A DNA stretch of 23,676 nucleotides from Streptosporangiaceae bacterium (GTDB taxonomy: Bacteria > Actinomycetota > Actinomycetes > Streptosporangiales > Streptosporangiaceae), in NCBI GenBank assembly GCA_030040475.1, contig JASHTQ010000336.1, positions 1 through 23,676 of the forward strand, in the 5' to 3' direction. Position 1 is the first letter of the stretch; each line of letters starts with the position of its first letter. This document shows, piece by piece, positions 1 through 6,213 of the stretch. A model generated the notes under the pieces. It saw nothing but the letters and a program-made list of their open reading frames with translations, was not told where the DNA came from and made no database searches. The position numbers were made by a program, and so were the translations under genes.

Positions 1-87
1 ACCCTGGACAGCCCAGGCGTCGGCACCACCGTCAACGGCGCCGACCCCACCCGCCTCCTCAACTGGGCCTTCAGCCTCCCCAGCTAA
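1..87 (+). CDS. C-terminal end of an unknown protein (partial)
   Basis: The window opens inside a reading frame in frame 1 that encodes 28 residues and stops at TAA (85-87). The visible tail ends in LLNWAFSLPS. No domain can be recognised from so short a fragment, and the start lies outside the window. The frame assignment rests only on the open frame and on the non-coding look of what follows (tandem repeat and inverted repeat). Confidence 0.45.
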   Translation, partial: TLDSPGVGTTVNGADPTRLLNWAFSLPS

Positions 88-106
88 GCCCCCCGCCCAC
101 TGCTCC

Positions 107-190
107 GGAGCCGCCTCAGCGGAGCCGCCTCAGCGGAGCCGCCTCAGCGGAGCCGCCTCAGCGGAGCCGCCTCAGCGGAGCCGCCGCTGC
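107..190. repeat. 14-bp tandem repeat array
   Basis: Five identical, head-to-tail copies of the 14-mer GGAGCCGCCTCAGC occupy 107-176, followed by a sixth degenerate copy (177-190) ending CCGCCGCTGC. There are no spacers, so it is a simple minisatellite and not a CRISPR. A fragmentary copy (CCTCAGCGGAG next to GGAGCCGCCT) recurs at about 454-475. Fourteen is not a multiple of three, and no frame through it looks coding. Confidence 0.9.
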
Positions 191-246
191 GGAATGAAAC
201 CCGGCTTTCAGCACCCTAGGAGGTACTGGAAACGGGGTTTCATTCC
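191..246. repeat. Long imperfect inverted repeat
   Basis: The arms 191-211 and 226-246 are complementary over 21 positions with about three mismatches; the outer 12 bp (GGAATGAAACCC / GGGTTTCATTCC) pair perfectly. The 14-nt loop region contains the palindrome CCTAGG. It directly abuts the tandem array. There is no T-tract, so it is not a classical intrinsic terminator; a small mobile-element remnant or an extragenic palindromic element are alternatives. A second short GC hairpin (CCGGGCC-AC-GGCCCGG) follows at about 248-263. Confidence 0.7.
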
Positions 247-642
247 CCCCGGGCCACGGCCCGGATGCCCCGGCTGCACCGCAAACGACTCAGCGCCACA
301 CTGGCACCACGTCTGGGCGGCCGCAGCGGGACGGAGCGGGCCACCGGTTACCGAAGAAGGGATCGCAGCAACTCTGCACACACCGGCCCTGCTCGCCGCC
401 TGACCGTCGAGGCGACGACGCAGCTCTAATTCACGCTGAGGCAAGCGGCCCACCCTCAGCGGAGAGGAGCCGCCTGCCCGTTACCATACGGCTTACGACC
501 GATCACAGGCCTATCGGCGCGGGGCGCGAACACCGTTACGACACCCGCTGTCAGGAAAGCCTGCTTACACGAGACGAGCACATACGACAGCTGCACTCCG
601 CCTCCGGCCGCGCCGACGCTGGCCTAGATCAGGCACCGCTTA
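247..642. other. Non-coding stretch without a supported gene
   Basis: About 400 bp between the inverted repeat and the DUF6941-type gene. Open frames here are short and unlike known proteins. Visible structure: a perfect 8-bp inverted repeat, CGCTGAGG (434-441) with CCTCAGCG (454-461), which could be a transcript end, and a broken copy of the upstream 14-bp repeat at about 454-475. I see no RNA gene. Confidence 0.5.
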
Positions 643-1086
643 TCACGGATTAGGCATCCCTGGAGGCATAAGGATCCCTGGAGCCGGACCCTGCAGTACT
701 TCGAGCGGCACTCGCCCAAGCTCGCCCCCGTCCACGGTGATAACCCACTCATACCGGCCGGGATTTTCGAACACTATGTTGTTGAACGTCAGCGCCAGAG
801 GCACGAAGGTCGGAGCTCCGCGGGCCTGACCAGGCGAATGTCCCGTAATCATCGCGCCCGCAGCCCGCGCGTCCATGGGCTGCCCGTCGAGCGTTAGCTG
901 GACATCGAGCTCGTGGCGGTCGAGCGCCTCGTTGTATTCAACCTTGATGACGAGCACGAGGGCCATCGTCGGATGCTGCGTCGGGAAGTTCGGCACCACT
1001 AGGCGGTCCCACTGGCCGCCCAGCACGTATAGCTTGCCACCAGCCTGTTGCGCCCCGTCGGCGAGCATCGCCGTAGTCAACTCCAT
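643..1086 (-). CDS. DUF6941 family protein
   Basis: A 147-residue protein opening with MELTTAMLADGAQQAGGKLYVLGG, which matches the characteristic start of the DUF6941 family (xTTAMLADxAxxxxGKLYVLGGGWD) as I know it. Later blocks (LVIKVEYNEALDRHELDVQL; FENPGRYEWVITVDG) suggest an all-beta fold. No signal peptide or membrane segment is visible, and no function is established for the family. It starts at ATG 1084-1086 without an obvious Shine-Dalgarno sequence and is divergent from the toxin-antitoxin-like pair, with only 40 bp between the starts, so the two units probably share a control region. Confidence 0.75.
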   Translation of the reverse strand: MELTTAMLADGAQQAGGKLYVLGGQWDRLVVPNFPTQHPTMALVLVIKVEYNEALDRHELDVQLTLDGQPMDARAAGAMITGHSPGQARGAPTFVPLALTFNNIVFENPGRYEWVITVDGGELGRVPLEVLQGPAPGILMPPGMPNP

Positions 1087-1104
1087 GTATCACAACGTAT
1101 CACA
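1087..1104. promoter_or_regulatory. Tandem 8-bp operator-like repeat between divergent genes
   Basis: GTATCACA occurs at 1087-1094 and again at 1097-1104, a 10-bp period that puts both copies on one DNA face. It sits directly between two divergent starts and just upstream of a palindrome TGTTAACA (1112-1119). Short tandem sites about one helical turn apart are typical of ribbon-helix-helix repressors, and one is encoded two genes downstream (1443-1784). Autoregulation is inferred. Confidence 0.5.
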
Positions 1105-1114
1105 CGATAGCTGT

Positions 1115-1120
1115 TAACAT
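1115..1120 (+). promoter_or_regulatory. -10 element of a leaderless transcript
   Basis: TAACAT ends six bases before the GTG start at 1127, so the transcription start would coincide with the start codon. No Shine-Dalgarno sequence precedes that GTG. The hexamer lies inside the TGTTAACA palindrome, so a repressor bound there would block the promoter. Confidence 0.5.
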
Positions 1121-1126
1121 GGCTAG

Positions 1127-1450
1127 GTGACGCGCACCCCGTTTGATGTCGAAGCTCTGGACGAGATAGACCCGTTCGAGGTTGACGATCAGCTCATCCA
1201 CCTCTACAAGCACCAGGGCATGGACCTGTGTGACGTCTACGAGGTCTGGACAGACAACCCGCTCTTCTATCCCGGTCGCGAGGACAGGTCAGCGGACTGG
1301 CTCATGGTCGGCCAAGTCCCTGGTGATATCCTTCTGGTCCCGCTAGCACCCGGCCGAACCGCGAACAAAGCCAGACCGATTGGCGTCTATCCCTGTAGAG
1401 GCCAGCTTGACAGGCAGTACCGACGAGACACAGGGTGGCAGCATGGATGA
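1127..1450 (+). CDS. Putative BrnT-like toxin of a type II toxin-antitoxin pair
   Basis: A 107-residue protein. The segment HLYKHQGMDLCDVYEVWTDNP (about 25-45) resembles the BrnT pattern (N-x-x-KHG-V-x-F-x-x-A-x-x-VF-x-DP), followed by an R-x-x-W-L-x-V-G block, a hydrophobic strand (about 67-73) and a basic tail (RPIGVYPCRGQLDRQYRR). BrnT proteins are RelE-fold RNases; the match here is by eye and distant, and the usual R-I-I-S-A-R motif is replaced. Gene order (toxin first, ribbon-helix-helix partner second, overlapping by 8 bp) is that of brnTA, which supports the call more than the sequence does. The start is GTG and probably leaderless. It could also be an unrelated small protein. Confidence 0.5.
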   Translation: MTRTPFDVEALDEIDPFEVDDQLIHLYKHQGMDLCDVYEVWTDNPLFYPGREDRSADWLMVGQVPGDILLVPLAPGRTANKARPIGVYPCRGQLDRQYRRDTGWQHG

Positions 1451-1784
1451 GAACCAGGAACACGAGTTTTACAGTGATCCGGCGAACCAGGTCCCCGCGG
1501 GTCCCGCGTACCGGCGCCGGGGGCGCCGCTTGAGCGCAACCGTGCCTGTCAGGTTCCCGCAGTCCCTGATCGATGCCGTCAAGCGGCTCGCCGACCGAGA
1601 CGGCGTGACAGTGAGTTCCTGGATCCGCAGGCTGGTTACCCGGGAAGTAATGCGGCGGCAACCGGCTGCCGTGACCATCGCATCGAGCCCGGTCCGTTAC
1701 GAAGGGTGGACGCCGCAGAATACTGCGCCGACGTCAATCGGCGCAGCGGCTCCCGAGCGGCTTGAAGTGGAGTGCATAGCGTAG
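1443..1784 (+). CDS. Ribbon-helix-helix protein, putative BrnA-like antitoxin
   Basis: A 113-residue protein. Residues about 30-72 form a typical ribbon-helix-helix unit: a strand (LSATVPVRF), then two amphipathic helices separated by the turn DRDGVTVSS. Such domains dimerise and bind operator DNA through the strand. Residues 1-29 are acidic then basic, and the tail (73-113) is low in predicted structure; in antitoxins one of these flanks usually wraps the toxin. The ATG at 1443 overlaps the end of the upstream gene by 8 bp and has a weak AGGGTGG ribosome site, implying translational coupling. An upstream in-frame TTG (1380) lies well inside the partner gene and is less likely. Confidence 0.65.
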   Translation: MDENQEHEFYSDPANQVPAGPAYRRRGRRLSATVPVRFPQSLIDAVKRLADRDGVTVSSWIRRLVTREVMRRQPAAVTIASSPVRYEGWTPQNTAPTSIGAAAPERLEVECIA

Positions 1785-1914
1785 CCAGCACCGGCCGTAC
1801 GCCCATCCGTGGGGAACGCAGGAATCGAACTGGTTATCTACAGTTAAGTAGAACGGGCACGGTGGCACCCAGCCCCGCTCCGCCGGTCGTGCTGCCGCGC
1901 CCGTCGGCGGCAAG

Positions 1915-1981
1915 GTGCGGGTCCCTCATCCTCGCATCAGCGGGGACGAAGGACCCCGCACTCCAGGCCGCCCCGGGCGGC
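1915..1981. terminator. GC-rich hairpins between convergent genes
   Basis: Two stem-loops sit between the ribbon-helix-helix gene and the acyl-CoA dehydrogenase, which converge. GTGCGGGTCC (1915-1924) pairs with GGACCCCGCAC (1951-1961) apart from one bulge, competing with an inner GCGGGG/CCCCGC stem (1940-1959). GCCGCC-n3-GGCGGC (1967-1981) follows the dehydrogenase stop by two bases. Neither has a T-tract, as is common in actinomycete terminators. The other 130 bp of this 199-bp gap show nothing else convincing. Confidence 0.45.
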
Positions 1982-1983
1982 GA

Positions 1984-3183
1984 TCAGCCTGATCCTGCCT
2001 TGAAGCGTTCCAGCAGGCGGCGCCCGATGATCATCTTCTGGATCTCCGCTGTGCCCTCGCCGATCAGCAGCATCGGGACGTCGCGGTAGAGGCGTTCGAT
2101 CTCGTACTCCTGGGAGTATCCGTAGCCGCCGTGGATGCGCAGGGCGTCCTCGACGACCTCCTTGCTGTACTCGCTGGCGAGGTACTTCGCCATGCCCGCC
2201 TCGAGGTCGCTCTGCTCGCCGGAGTCCTTGCGCCGCGCCGCCATCACCATCATCTGGTGCGCCGCCACCACCTTGGTCCCCATCTCGGCCAGCTTGAACT
2301 CGATCGCCTGGTGCCTGGCGATGGGCTTGCCGAACGCCTCCCGCTGCTGCGCATACGCGATGGCCAGCTCGAAGGCGCGCTGGGCGACCCCGCAGCCGCG
2401 CGCGGCCACGTTCACCCGCCCGACCTCGATTCCATCCATCATCTGGTAGAAGCCCTGGCCGGGGCGCTCGCCGAGGACCCTGGCCGCGGGAACCCGGCAG
2501 CCGTCGAGGACGAGCTCGGTCGTGTCGACCCCCTTGTACCCCATCTTGGCGATCTTCCCGGGCACGGTGAGCCCCGGCCGGGTCTCGCCGAACCCGCCGT
2601 CCTTCTCGATCAGGAACGCGGTCAGGTTCTGGTGCGGCTTGGCCGCTCCCTCCGGCGTCCGGGCGAGGAGCGCCACCAGGCTGGCGGACGCGCCGTTGGT
2701 GAGCCACATTTTCTGCCCGGTGATGACGTAGTCGTCGCCGTCGGGCGTCGCGGCGGTGCGGATCGCCGCGACGTCGGACCCGAGGCCGGGCTCCGACATC
2801 GAGAACGCGGCGCGTATCTCGCCCGTCGCCATCCTCGGCAGGAAGGCGGCCTTCTGCTCGTCGGTGCCGTGCCGGCCGATGAGGTAGGCGACGATGAAGT
2901 GGGTGTTGATGATGCCGGAGATGCTCATCCAGCCGCGTGCGATCTCCTCGGCCACCAGCGCATAGGTCAGCAGCGATTCGCCGAGGCCGCCGTACCGCTC
3001 GTCGATCATCAGCCCGAAGACGCCCAGCTCCCGCAGGCCCGCCACGATCTGGTCCGGGTAGGTGTCGGAGTGGTCGAGCTCGGTGGCCACCGGGATGATC
3101 TCGGCGGCCACGAACTCCCGCACCGCCGTGATGATGTCGCGCTGCGTCTGCGTCAGGCCGTCGGTCTCCGTAAGGCGTCGCAT
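1984..3183 (-). CDS. Acyl-CoA dehydrogenase (candidate methylsuccinyl-CoA dehydrogenase)
   Basis: A 399-residue FAD flavoprotein that introduces an alpha,beta double bond into an acyl-CoA, normally passing electrons to ETF. The family order is complete: N-terminal helical domain (about 10-120), middle beta domain with FSMSEPGLGSDVAA (127-140), and a C-terminal helical domain with REAFGKPI, IHGGYGYSQEY and LLIGEGTAEIQ. Glu376 in the last motif sits where the catalytic base lies in short- and medium-chain enzymes. The ATG at 3183 has a strong AAGGAG site and overlaps the end of the CoA-transferase gene by 31 bp. Specificity cannot be read from sequence; the neighbours suggest a methyl-branched C4/C5 substrate such as methylsuccinyl-CoA. 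Known methylsuccinyl-CoA dehydrogenases of the ethylmalonyl-CoA pathway are longer, which weakens that proposal. Confidence 0.9.
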   Translation of the reverse strand: MRRLTETDGLTQTQRDIITAVREFVAAEIIPVATELDHSDTYPDQIVAGLRELGVFGLMIDERYGGLGESLLTYALVAEEIARGWMSISGIINTHFIVAYLIGRHGTDEQKAAFLPRMATGEIRAAFSMSEPGLGSDVAAIRTAATPDGDDYVITGQKMWLTNGASASLVALLARTPEGAAKPHQNLTAFLIEKDGGFGETRPGLTVPGKIAKMGYKGVDTTELVLDGCRVPAARVLGERPGQGFYQMMDGIEVGRVNVAARGCGVAQRAFELAIAYAQQREAFGKPIARHQAIEFKLAEMGTKVVAAHQMMVMAARRKDSGEQSDLEAGMAKYLASEYSKEVVEDALRIHGGYGYSQEYEIERLYRDVPMLLIGEGTAEIQKMIIGRRLLERFKAGSG

Positions 3184-4454
3184 CGGTCTCCTTCTAGCTC
3201 CGGCCTCTGGCTGGCGCATCTGTTGCCGGCATCGTCCTGGCCCGCGTCCGGCGCGCCCACGACCCCGTTGTCGGCGAGAGCGCGGACCTCGGCCGCGGAC
3301 ATGCCGAGCATCCCGGTGAGCACCGCCGCGGTGTCGGCGCCGAGCACCGGCGCCGGGCCGGCCGCGCGGGCGCCGTCCATGGTCAGCGGCGAACCCGGAG
3401 CCAGGACCGGCCCGACTCCCGGCTGGTCGATCTCCCGCATCAGGGCACTGGCGGCCAGGGTGCCGTCGCCGGCCAGGTCGGTGAAGCGCCGGTACCTCGA
3501 CCACAGTACGGAGCAGCCCGCCAGGTCCCGTTCCACGTCCGCGAGCGTGCGGCCGACGAACCACGGCTCGAGCAGGGCGGTGATCACCGCGCGGTGCCGG
3601 TACCTGTCGCCGTCGGTGCCGAAGTCCGCGCCGAGCAGCCGCTCCAGTTCGGCGAACGTGCCGGCCAGCCCGGTTACCGCGGCCAGGTCGGCGAAGTGGC
3701 GCCTGGTCAGCGCGACCACCATGACCCGCTCGCCGTCCAGGGTGCGGAAGTCGCGCGCCAGCCCCCCGTACAGGTGGTTCCCGATCCTTGGCCGGTCCGT
3801 CCCGTTGACCTGCGCCTCTGCCAGGAAGCCCAGGTGCCCGGCGACGGCAAGCGCCACGTCCGCCAGCGCGAGCGTGATCTGGCCGCCCTCGCCGGTGCGC
3901 TGCCGATGCCGCTCGGCGGCGAGCAGCCCGACGGCCGCGTAAAGCCCGCACGCCACGTCCCAGGCCGGAAGCACGTGGTTCACCGGCCCGTCGAGGCCCT
4001 CCGGGCCGGTGACCAGCGGGAATCCCGTCTCGGCGTTGACGGTGTAATCGACGGCGGCGCGGCCGTCGCGGTGGCCGTGGATCTGTAGGTGGATCAGGTC
4101 GGGTCGGATGCGGACGAGCTCGTCGTAGCCGAGCCAGGCCTGCCCGACCGCGTTCGTCAGCACGATCCCGCCGCCCGGGCCGGTGGCGGTGAGCAGCTCG
4201 CCGAGGAGGCGCCGGCCCGCGGCGTCGCGGAAGTTGAGCGTGACCGAGCGCTTGCCCTTGTTCAGGCCGGTCCAGAACAGGCTGGTGCCGGACCGGGCGA
4301 GCGGCCAGCGGCCCAGGTCGGCGCCGCCGCCTACCGGGTCGATCCGGATCACCTCCGCGCCAAGCTGCCCGAGGGTCAGGCCGCCGAGCGGGGCCGCGAC
4401 GAAGGTCGCGACCTCGAGCACGGTCAGCCCGTCGAGCGGGGCGGCGGCGTTCAC
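3153..4454 (-). CDS. mct: Mesaconyl-CoA C1-C4 CoA transferase (2-methylfumaryl-CoA isomerase), CaiB/BaiF family
   Basis: A 433-residue family III CoA-transferase. Several blocks match my recollection of Chloroflexus Mct: FVAAPLGGLTLGQLGAEVIR (18-37), GLNKGKRSV, VDYTVNAETG, VNHVLPAWDV and DRPRIGNHLYGG. Mct moves CoA intramolecularly from C1 to C4 of mesaconate in the 3-hydroxypropionate bicycle. Asp166 (in LPAWD) is the expected catalytic aspartate that carries the acyl intermediate. It starts at GTG 4454, overlapping the GntR stop by 4 bp, and its end overlaps the dehydrogenase start, so the three genes form a coupled operon. The last 40 residues are hydrophilic and not conserved in my memory of the family. 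An intermolecular transferase for itaconate or mesaconate is the main alternative. Confidence 0.8.
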   Translation of the reverse strand: MNAAAPLDGLTVLEVATFVAAPLGGLTLGQLGAEVIRIDPVGGGADLGRWPLARSGTSLFWTGLNKGKRSVTLNFRDAAGRRLLGELLTATGPGGGIVLTNAVGQAWLGYDELVRIRPDLIHLQIHGHRDGRAAVDYTVNAETGFPLVTGPEGLDGPVNHVLPAWDVACGLYAAVGLLAAERHRQRTGEGGQITLALADVALAVAGHLGFLAEAQVNGTDRPRIGNHLYGGLARDFRTLDGERVMVVALTRRHFADLAAVTGLAGTFAELERLLGADFGTDGDRYRHRAVITALLEPWFVGRTLADVERDLAGCSVLWSRYRRFTDLAGDGTLAASALMREIDQPGVGPVLAPGSPLTMDGARAAGPAPVLGADTAAVLTGMLGMSAAEVRALADNGVVGAPDAGQDDAGNRCASQRPELEGDRCDALRRPTA

Positions 4455-5245
4455 GGGGTCCCGTGGTCCAGCTGCGCCCTGAGCTGGATCTGGTAGGAAT
4501 AGCGGTCCGGGTGGAAGTGGCTGACGGCGTATTCAAGCGGCGTCAGCTCCCTGTCGCGGTACAGGCGGTCGATGCGGAGCACCGGTTGCCCCCCGTCGCA
4601 GCCGAGCAGGTGCGCGATATCGGCGTCCGCGGCCACCGCGGTCGCGTTCTGCACCGCGCTGTAGATGGGCCGCTCGCTCACCCGGTCCATCAGGCCGATC
4701 AGGGTAAGGCTGGCGCGGCCGCCGGGCTCGGCCAGCGCGGTGACCTCCGGCAGGTCCCGCAGCCTGCGGCCGATCCGCATCGGCAGGTACACCCGCGTGT
4801 AGCAGAACGGCAGGTCGGCATGCAGGCGCAGGAACGAGACGGCCATCACCGTGTCGGCGCCGGGTTCCAGCCGATCCGCGATCGCGACGCTCGCCAGCAC
4901 GTGCAGCGGCTCGACGACCTGCAGCTCGGTGTCGATCGACAGGGCCATCAGGTCATCGATGCTGCCGAACGACCGCAGGTACCTGCCGTCACCAGGCACG
5001 GCGAAGGTGCCGCGGCCCGGAACCCGGTAGATGGCGCCCTCGGCGGCCAGTTCCTGGAAGGCGCGGCGGATCGTCTGCCTGCCCAGTCCGGTCGTGGCGA
5101 TCAGTTCGGCCTCGGTCGGCAGCCGCCGCCCCGCGGGGTACCGCCCGTCGTCGATCGCGCTGCGCAAGTCCTGCGCGAGCTGCCGGTAGGCGGCGCCCTC
5201 GCCGGTTCCTTCCTTTTGGTACGCGCTGAGGACCCTGGGTTCCAC
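4451..5245 (-). CDS. GntR-family regulator, HutC/UTRA subfamily
   Basis: A 264-residue repressor-type protein. The N-terminal winged helix (about 19-84) shows the GntR signature: YPAGRRLPTEAEL, then GLGRQTIRRAFQELAAEGAI and the wing GRGTF. Residues about 100-255 form a UTRA ligand-binding domain (CYTRVYLP, VLRIDRLYRD, PLEYAVSHFHPDRYSYQ), which in this subfamily binds a small effector, often a pathway metabolite. It is first in an operon with mct and the acyl-CoA dehydrogenase and diverges from meh, so it probably controls both directions and itself. The GTG start at 5243-5245 has a GGGAG ribosome site. The effector is unknown; a C5 dicarboxylate or its CoA ester is a reasonable guess. Confidence 0.9.
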   Translation of the reverse strand: MEPRVLSAYQKEGTGEGAAYRQLAQDLRSAIDDGRYPAGRRLPTEAELIATTGLGRQTIRRAFQELAAEGAIYRVPGRGTFAVPGDGRYLRSFGSIDDLMALSIDTELQVVEPLHVLASVAIADRLEPGADTVMAVSFLRLHADLPFCYTRVYLPMRIGRRLRDLPEVTALAEPGGRASLTLIGLMDRVSERPIYSAVQNATAVAADADIAHLLGCDGGQPVLRIDRLYRDRELTPLEYAVSHFHPDRYSYQIQLRAQLDHGTP

Positions 5246-5274
5246 TTCGGACTCCCGTTCCGGTACGGTACTGC

Positions 5275-5364
5275 TTTAGTCGGCCATATCGTCGGCGGCC
5301 GCCGCTTCTGAAAAGCGATCATAACCCGTTCAGCTGGTTCCATGGCGATCGATTTAGTCGGCCA
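5275..5364. promoter_or_regulatory. Two direct copies of TTTAGTCGGCCA: candidate GntR operators
   Basis: The 12-mer TTTAGTCGGCCA occurs at 5275-5286 and again, same orientation, at 5353-5364, in the 143-bp region between the divergent GntR and meh genes. One copy lies about 30 bp before the GntR start and the other about 25 bp before the meh start, so each would overlap one promoter. The symmetry of placement suggests control of both directions by the adjacent regulator. The 12-mer is not palindromic, unlike most GntR operators. Confidence 0.5.
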
Positions 5365-5388
5365 AAGTTAGGGCGGAAGGGGAGCGGT

Positions 5389-6213
5389 ATGGAGGACGTC
5401 ATCGAGCGCAGCGAACTGCTGCTGCCAGGACCCGCCGAGGCGCTGGGTTCCCTCCTCGGCGTACCGGTTCCCGACTTGGGGCATGGCGAGGGCCTGCCGT
5501 TGCTGTGGCACTGGGTCTACCTGCTCGACCGGCCCGCACAGGCCGACCTGGGACCCGACGGGCACCCGGTCCGGGGCACGCTGCCGACCCCGCCGGGGCC
5601 TGGCCGCCGCAGGATGTGGGCGGGCGGCCGGGTCCGGGCGACCGGATCGCTGCGCTGCGGCCAGACGGCCACCAGGCGCACCAGCGTGCTGTCCGTCGAG
5701 GAAAAGCAGGGCCGGTCGGGCCCGCTGACCTTCGTCGTGATCGGGCAGCAGGTCCTTCAGGCCGACCGCGTCGTGATCGACGAGCAGCAGGACATCGTCT
5801 ACCGCGACGCGGTGCCATCGGCGCCCGCACCGGTAGCAGGTGCCGGCCAGCACCCGGTGGTCCCGGCCGCCGCGGGGGAGTGGGCCATCGACACCTCGCC
5901 GACCTTGCTGTTCCGGTTCTCGGCGCTCACCTACAACGGGCACCGCATTCACTACGACCGTGACTACGCGCGCGACGTCGAAGGTTACCCGGGCCTGCTC
6001 GTCCACGGGCCGCTGCAGGCACTCGCGATGGCTGAGGCAGCCCGCGCCCGCGGCGGCGGTGACCATCGGTTCTTCGAATACCGGCTGGCCGCGCCGCTGT
6101 TCGACGGCCGCGGCATGGTCGTGTCGGCAGCGCCGGGGGAGGAGCCGATCCAGACCACGATCCGCGATCTGTACGGACGCCAGACCGCCGCGGGAACCCT
6201 CTGGCGAGGCTAG
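5389..6213 (+). CDS. meh: Mesaconyl-C4-CoA hydratase (FAS1/HTD2-like MaoC hydratase)
   Basis: A 274-residue two-domain hot-dog-fold protein. The N-terminal half has the motif pattern PLLWHWVYLLD...LGPDGHPVRG...RRMWAGG (37-80) typical of the mesaconyl-C4-CoA hydratase/FAS1-like dehydratase group. The C-terminal half carries the hydratase block RFSALTYNGHRIHYD (176-190), with the likely catalytic histidine and aspartate, then GYPGLLVHGPLQ. Meh hydrates mesaconyl-C4-CoA to (S)-citramalyl-CoA, the step after Mct. Itaconyl-CoA hydratase is a close alternative within the family. The ATG at 5389 has an AAGGGGA ribosome site. It diverges from the GntR-mct-dehydrogenase operon and converges on the lyase gene; both stops lie in one CTAG. 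Confidence 0.8.
   Translation: MEDVIERSELLLPGPAEALGSLLGVPVPDLGHGEGLPLLWHWVYLLDRPAQADLGPDGHPVRGTLPTPPGPGRRRMWAGGRVRATGSLRCGQTATRRTSVLSVEEKQGRSGPLTFVVIGQQVLQADRVVIDEQQDIVYRDAVPSAPAPVAGAGQHPVVPAAAGEWAIDTSPTLLFRFSALTYNGHRIHYDRDYARDVEGYPGLLVHGPLQALAMAEAARARGGGDHRFFEYRLAAPLFDGRGMVVSAAPGEEPIQTTIRDLYGRQTAAGTLWRG

Noticed and set aside
107..190. The repeat array as a CRISPR
   Set aside because: Units of 14 bp are directly adjacent with no spacers, and no cas genes are nearby.
1795..1835. A tRNA-like 3' end on the minus strand (GTTCGATTCC then GTTCCCCA), perhaps an attachment-site scar
   Set aside because: Only about two of five T-stem pairs form and no other tRNA arms are found; resemblance is limited to the T-loop.
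2131..3942. A 603-codon plus-strand open frame opposite the acyl-CoA dehydrogenase and mct
   Set aside because: It is the complement of two genes with intact catalytic motifs; its translation is Arg/Pro/Ala/Gly-rich and matches no family. The same holds for 4463-5311, 8698-10122 and 18650-19990.
3184..4536. An N-terminal extension of the acyl-CoA dehydrogenase frame to 850 codons
   Set aside because: The extension is the wrong frame of mct; the ATG at 3183 with AAGGAG and the standard 399-residue length define the real start.
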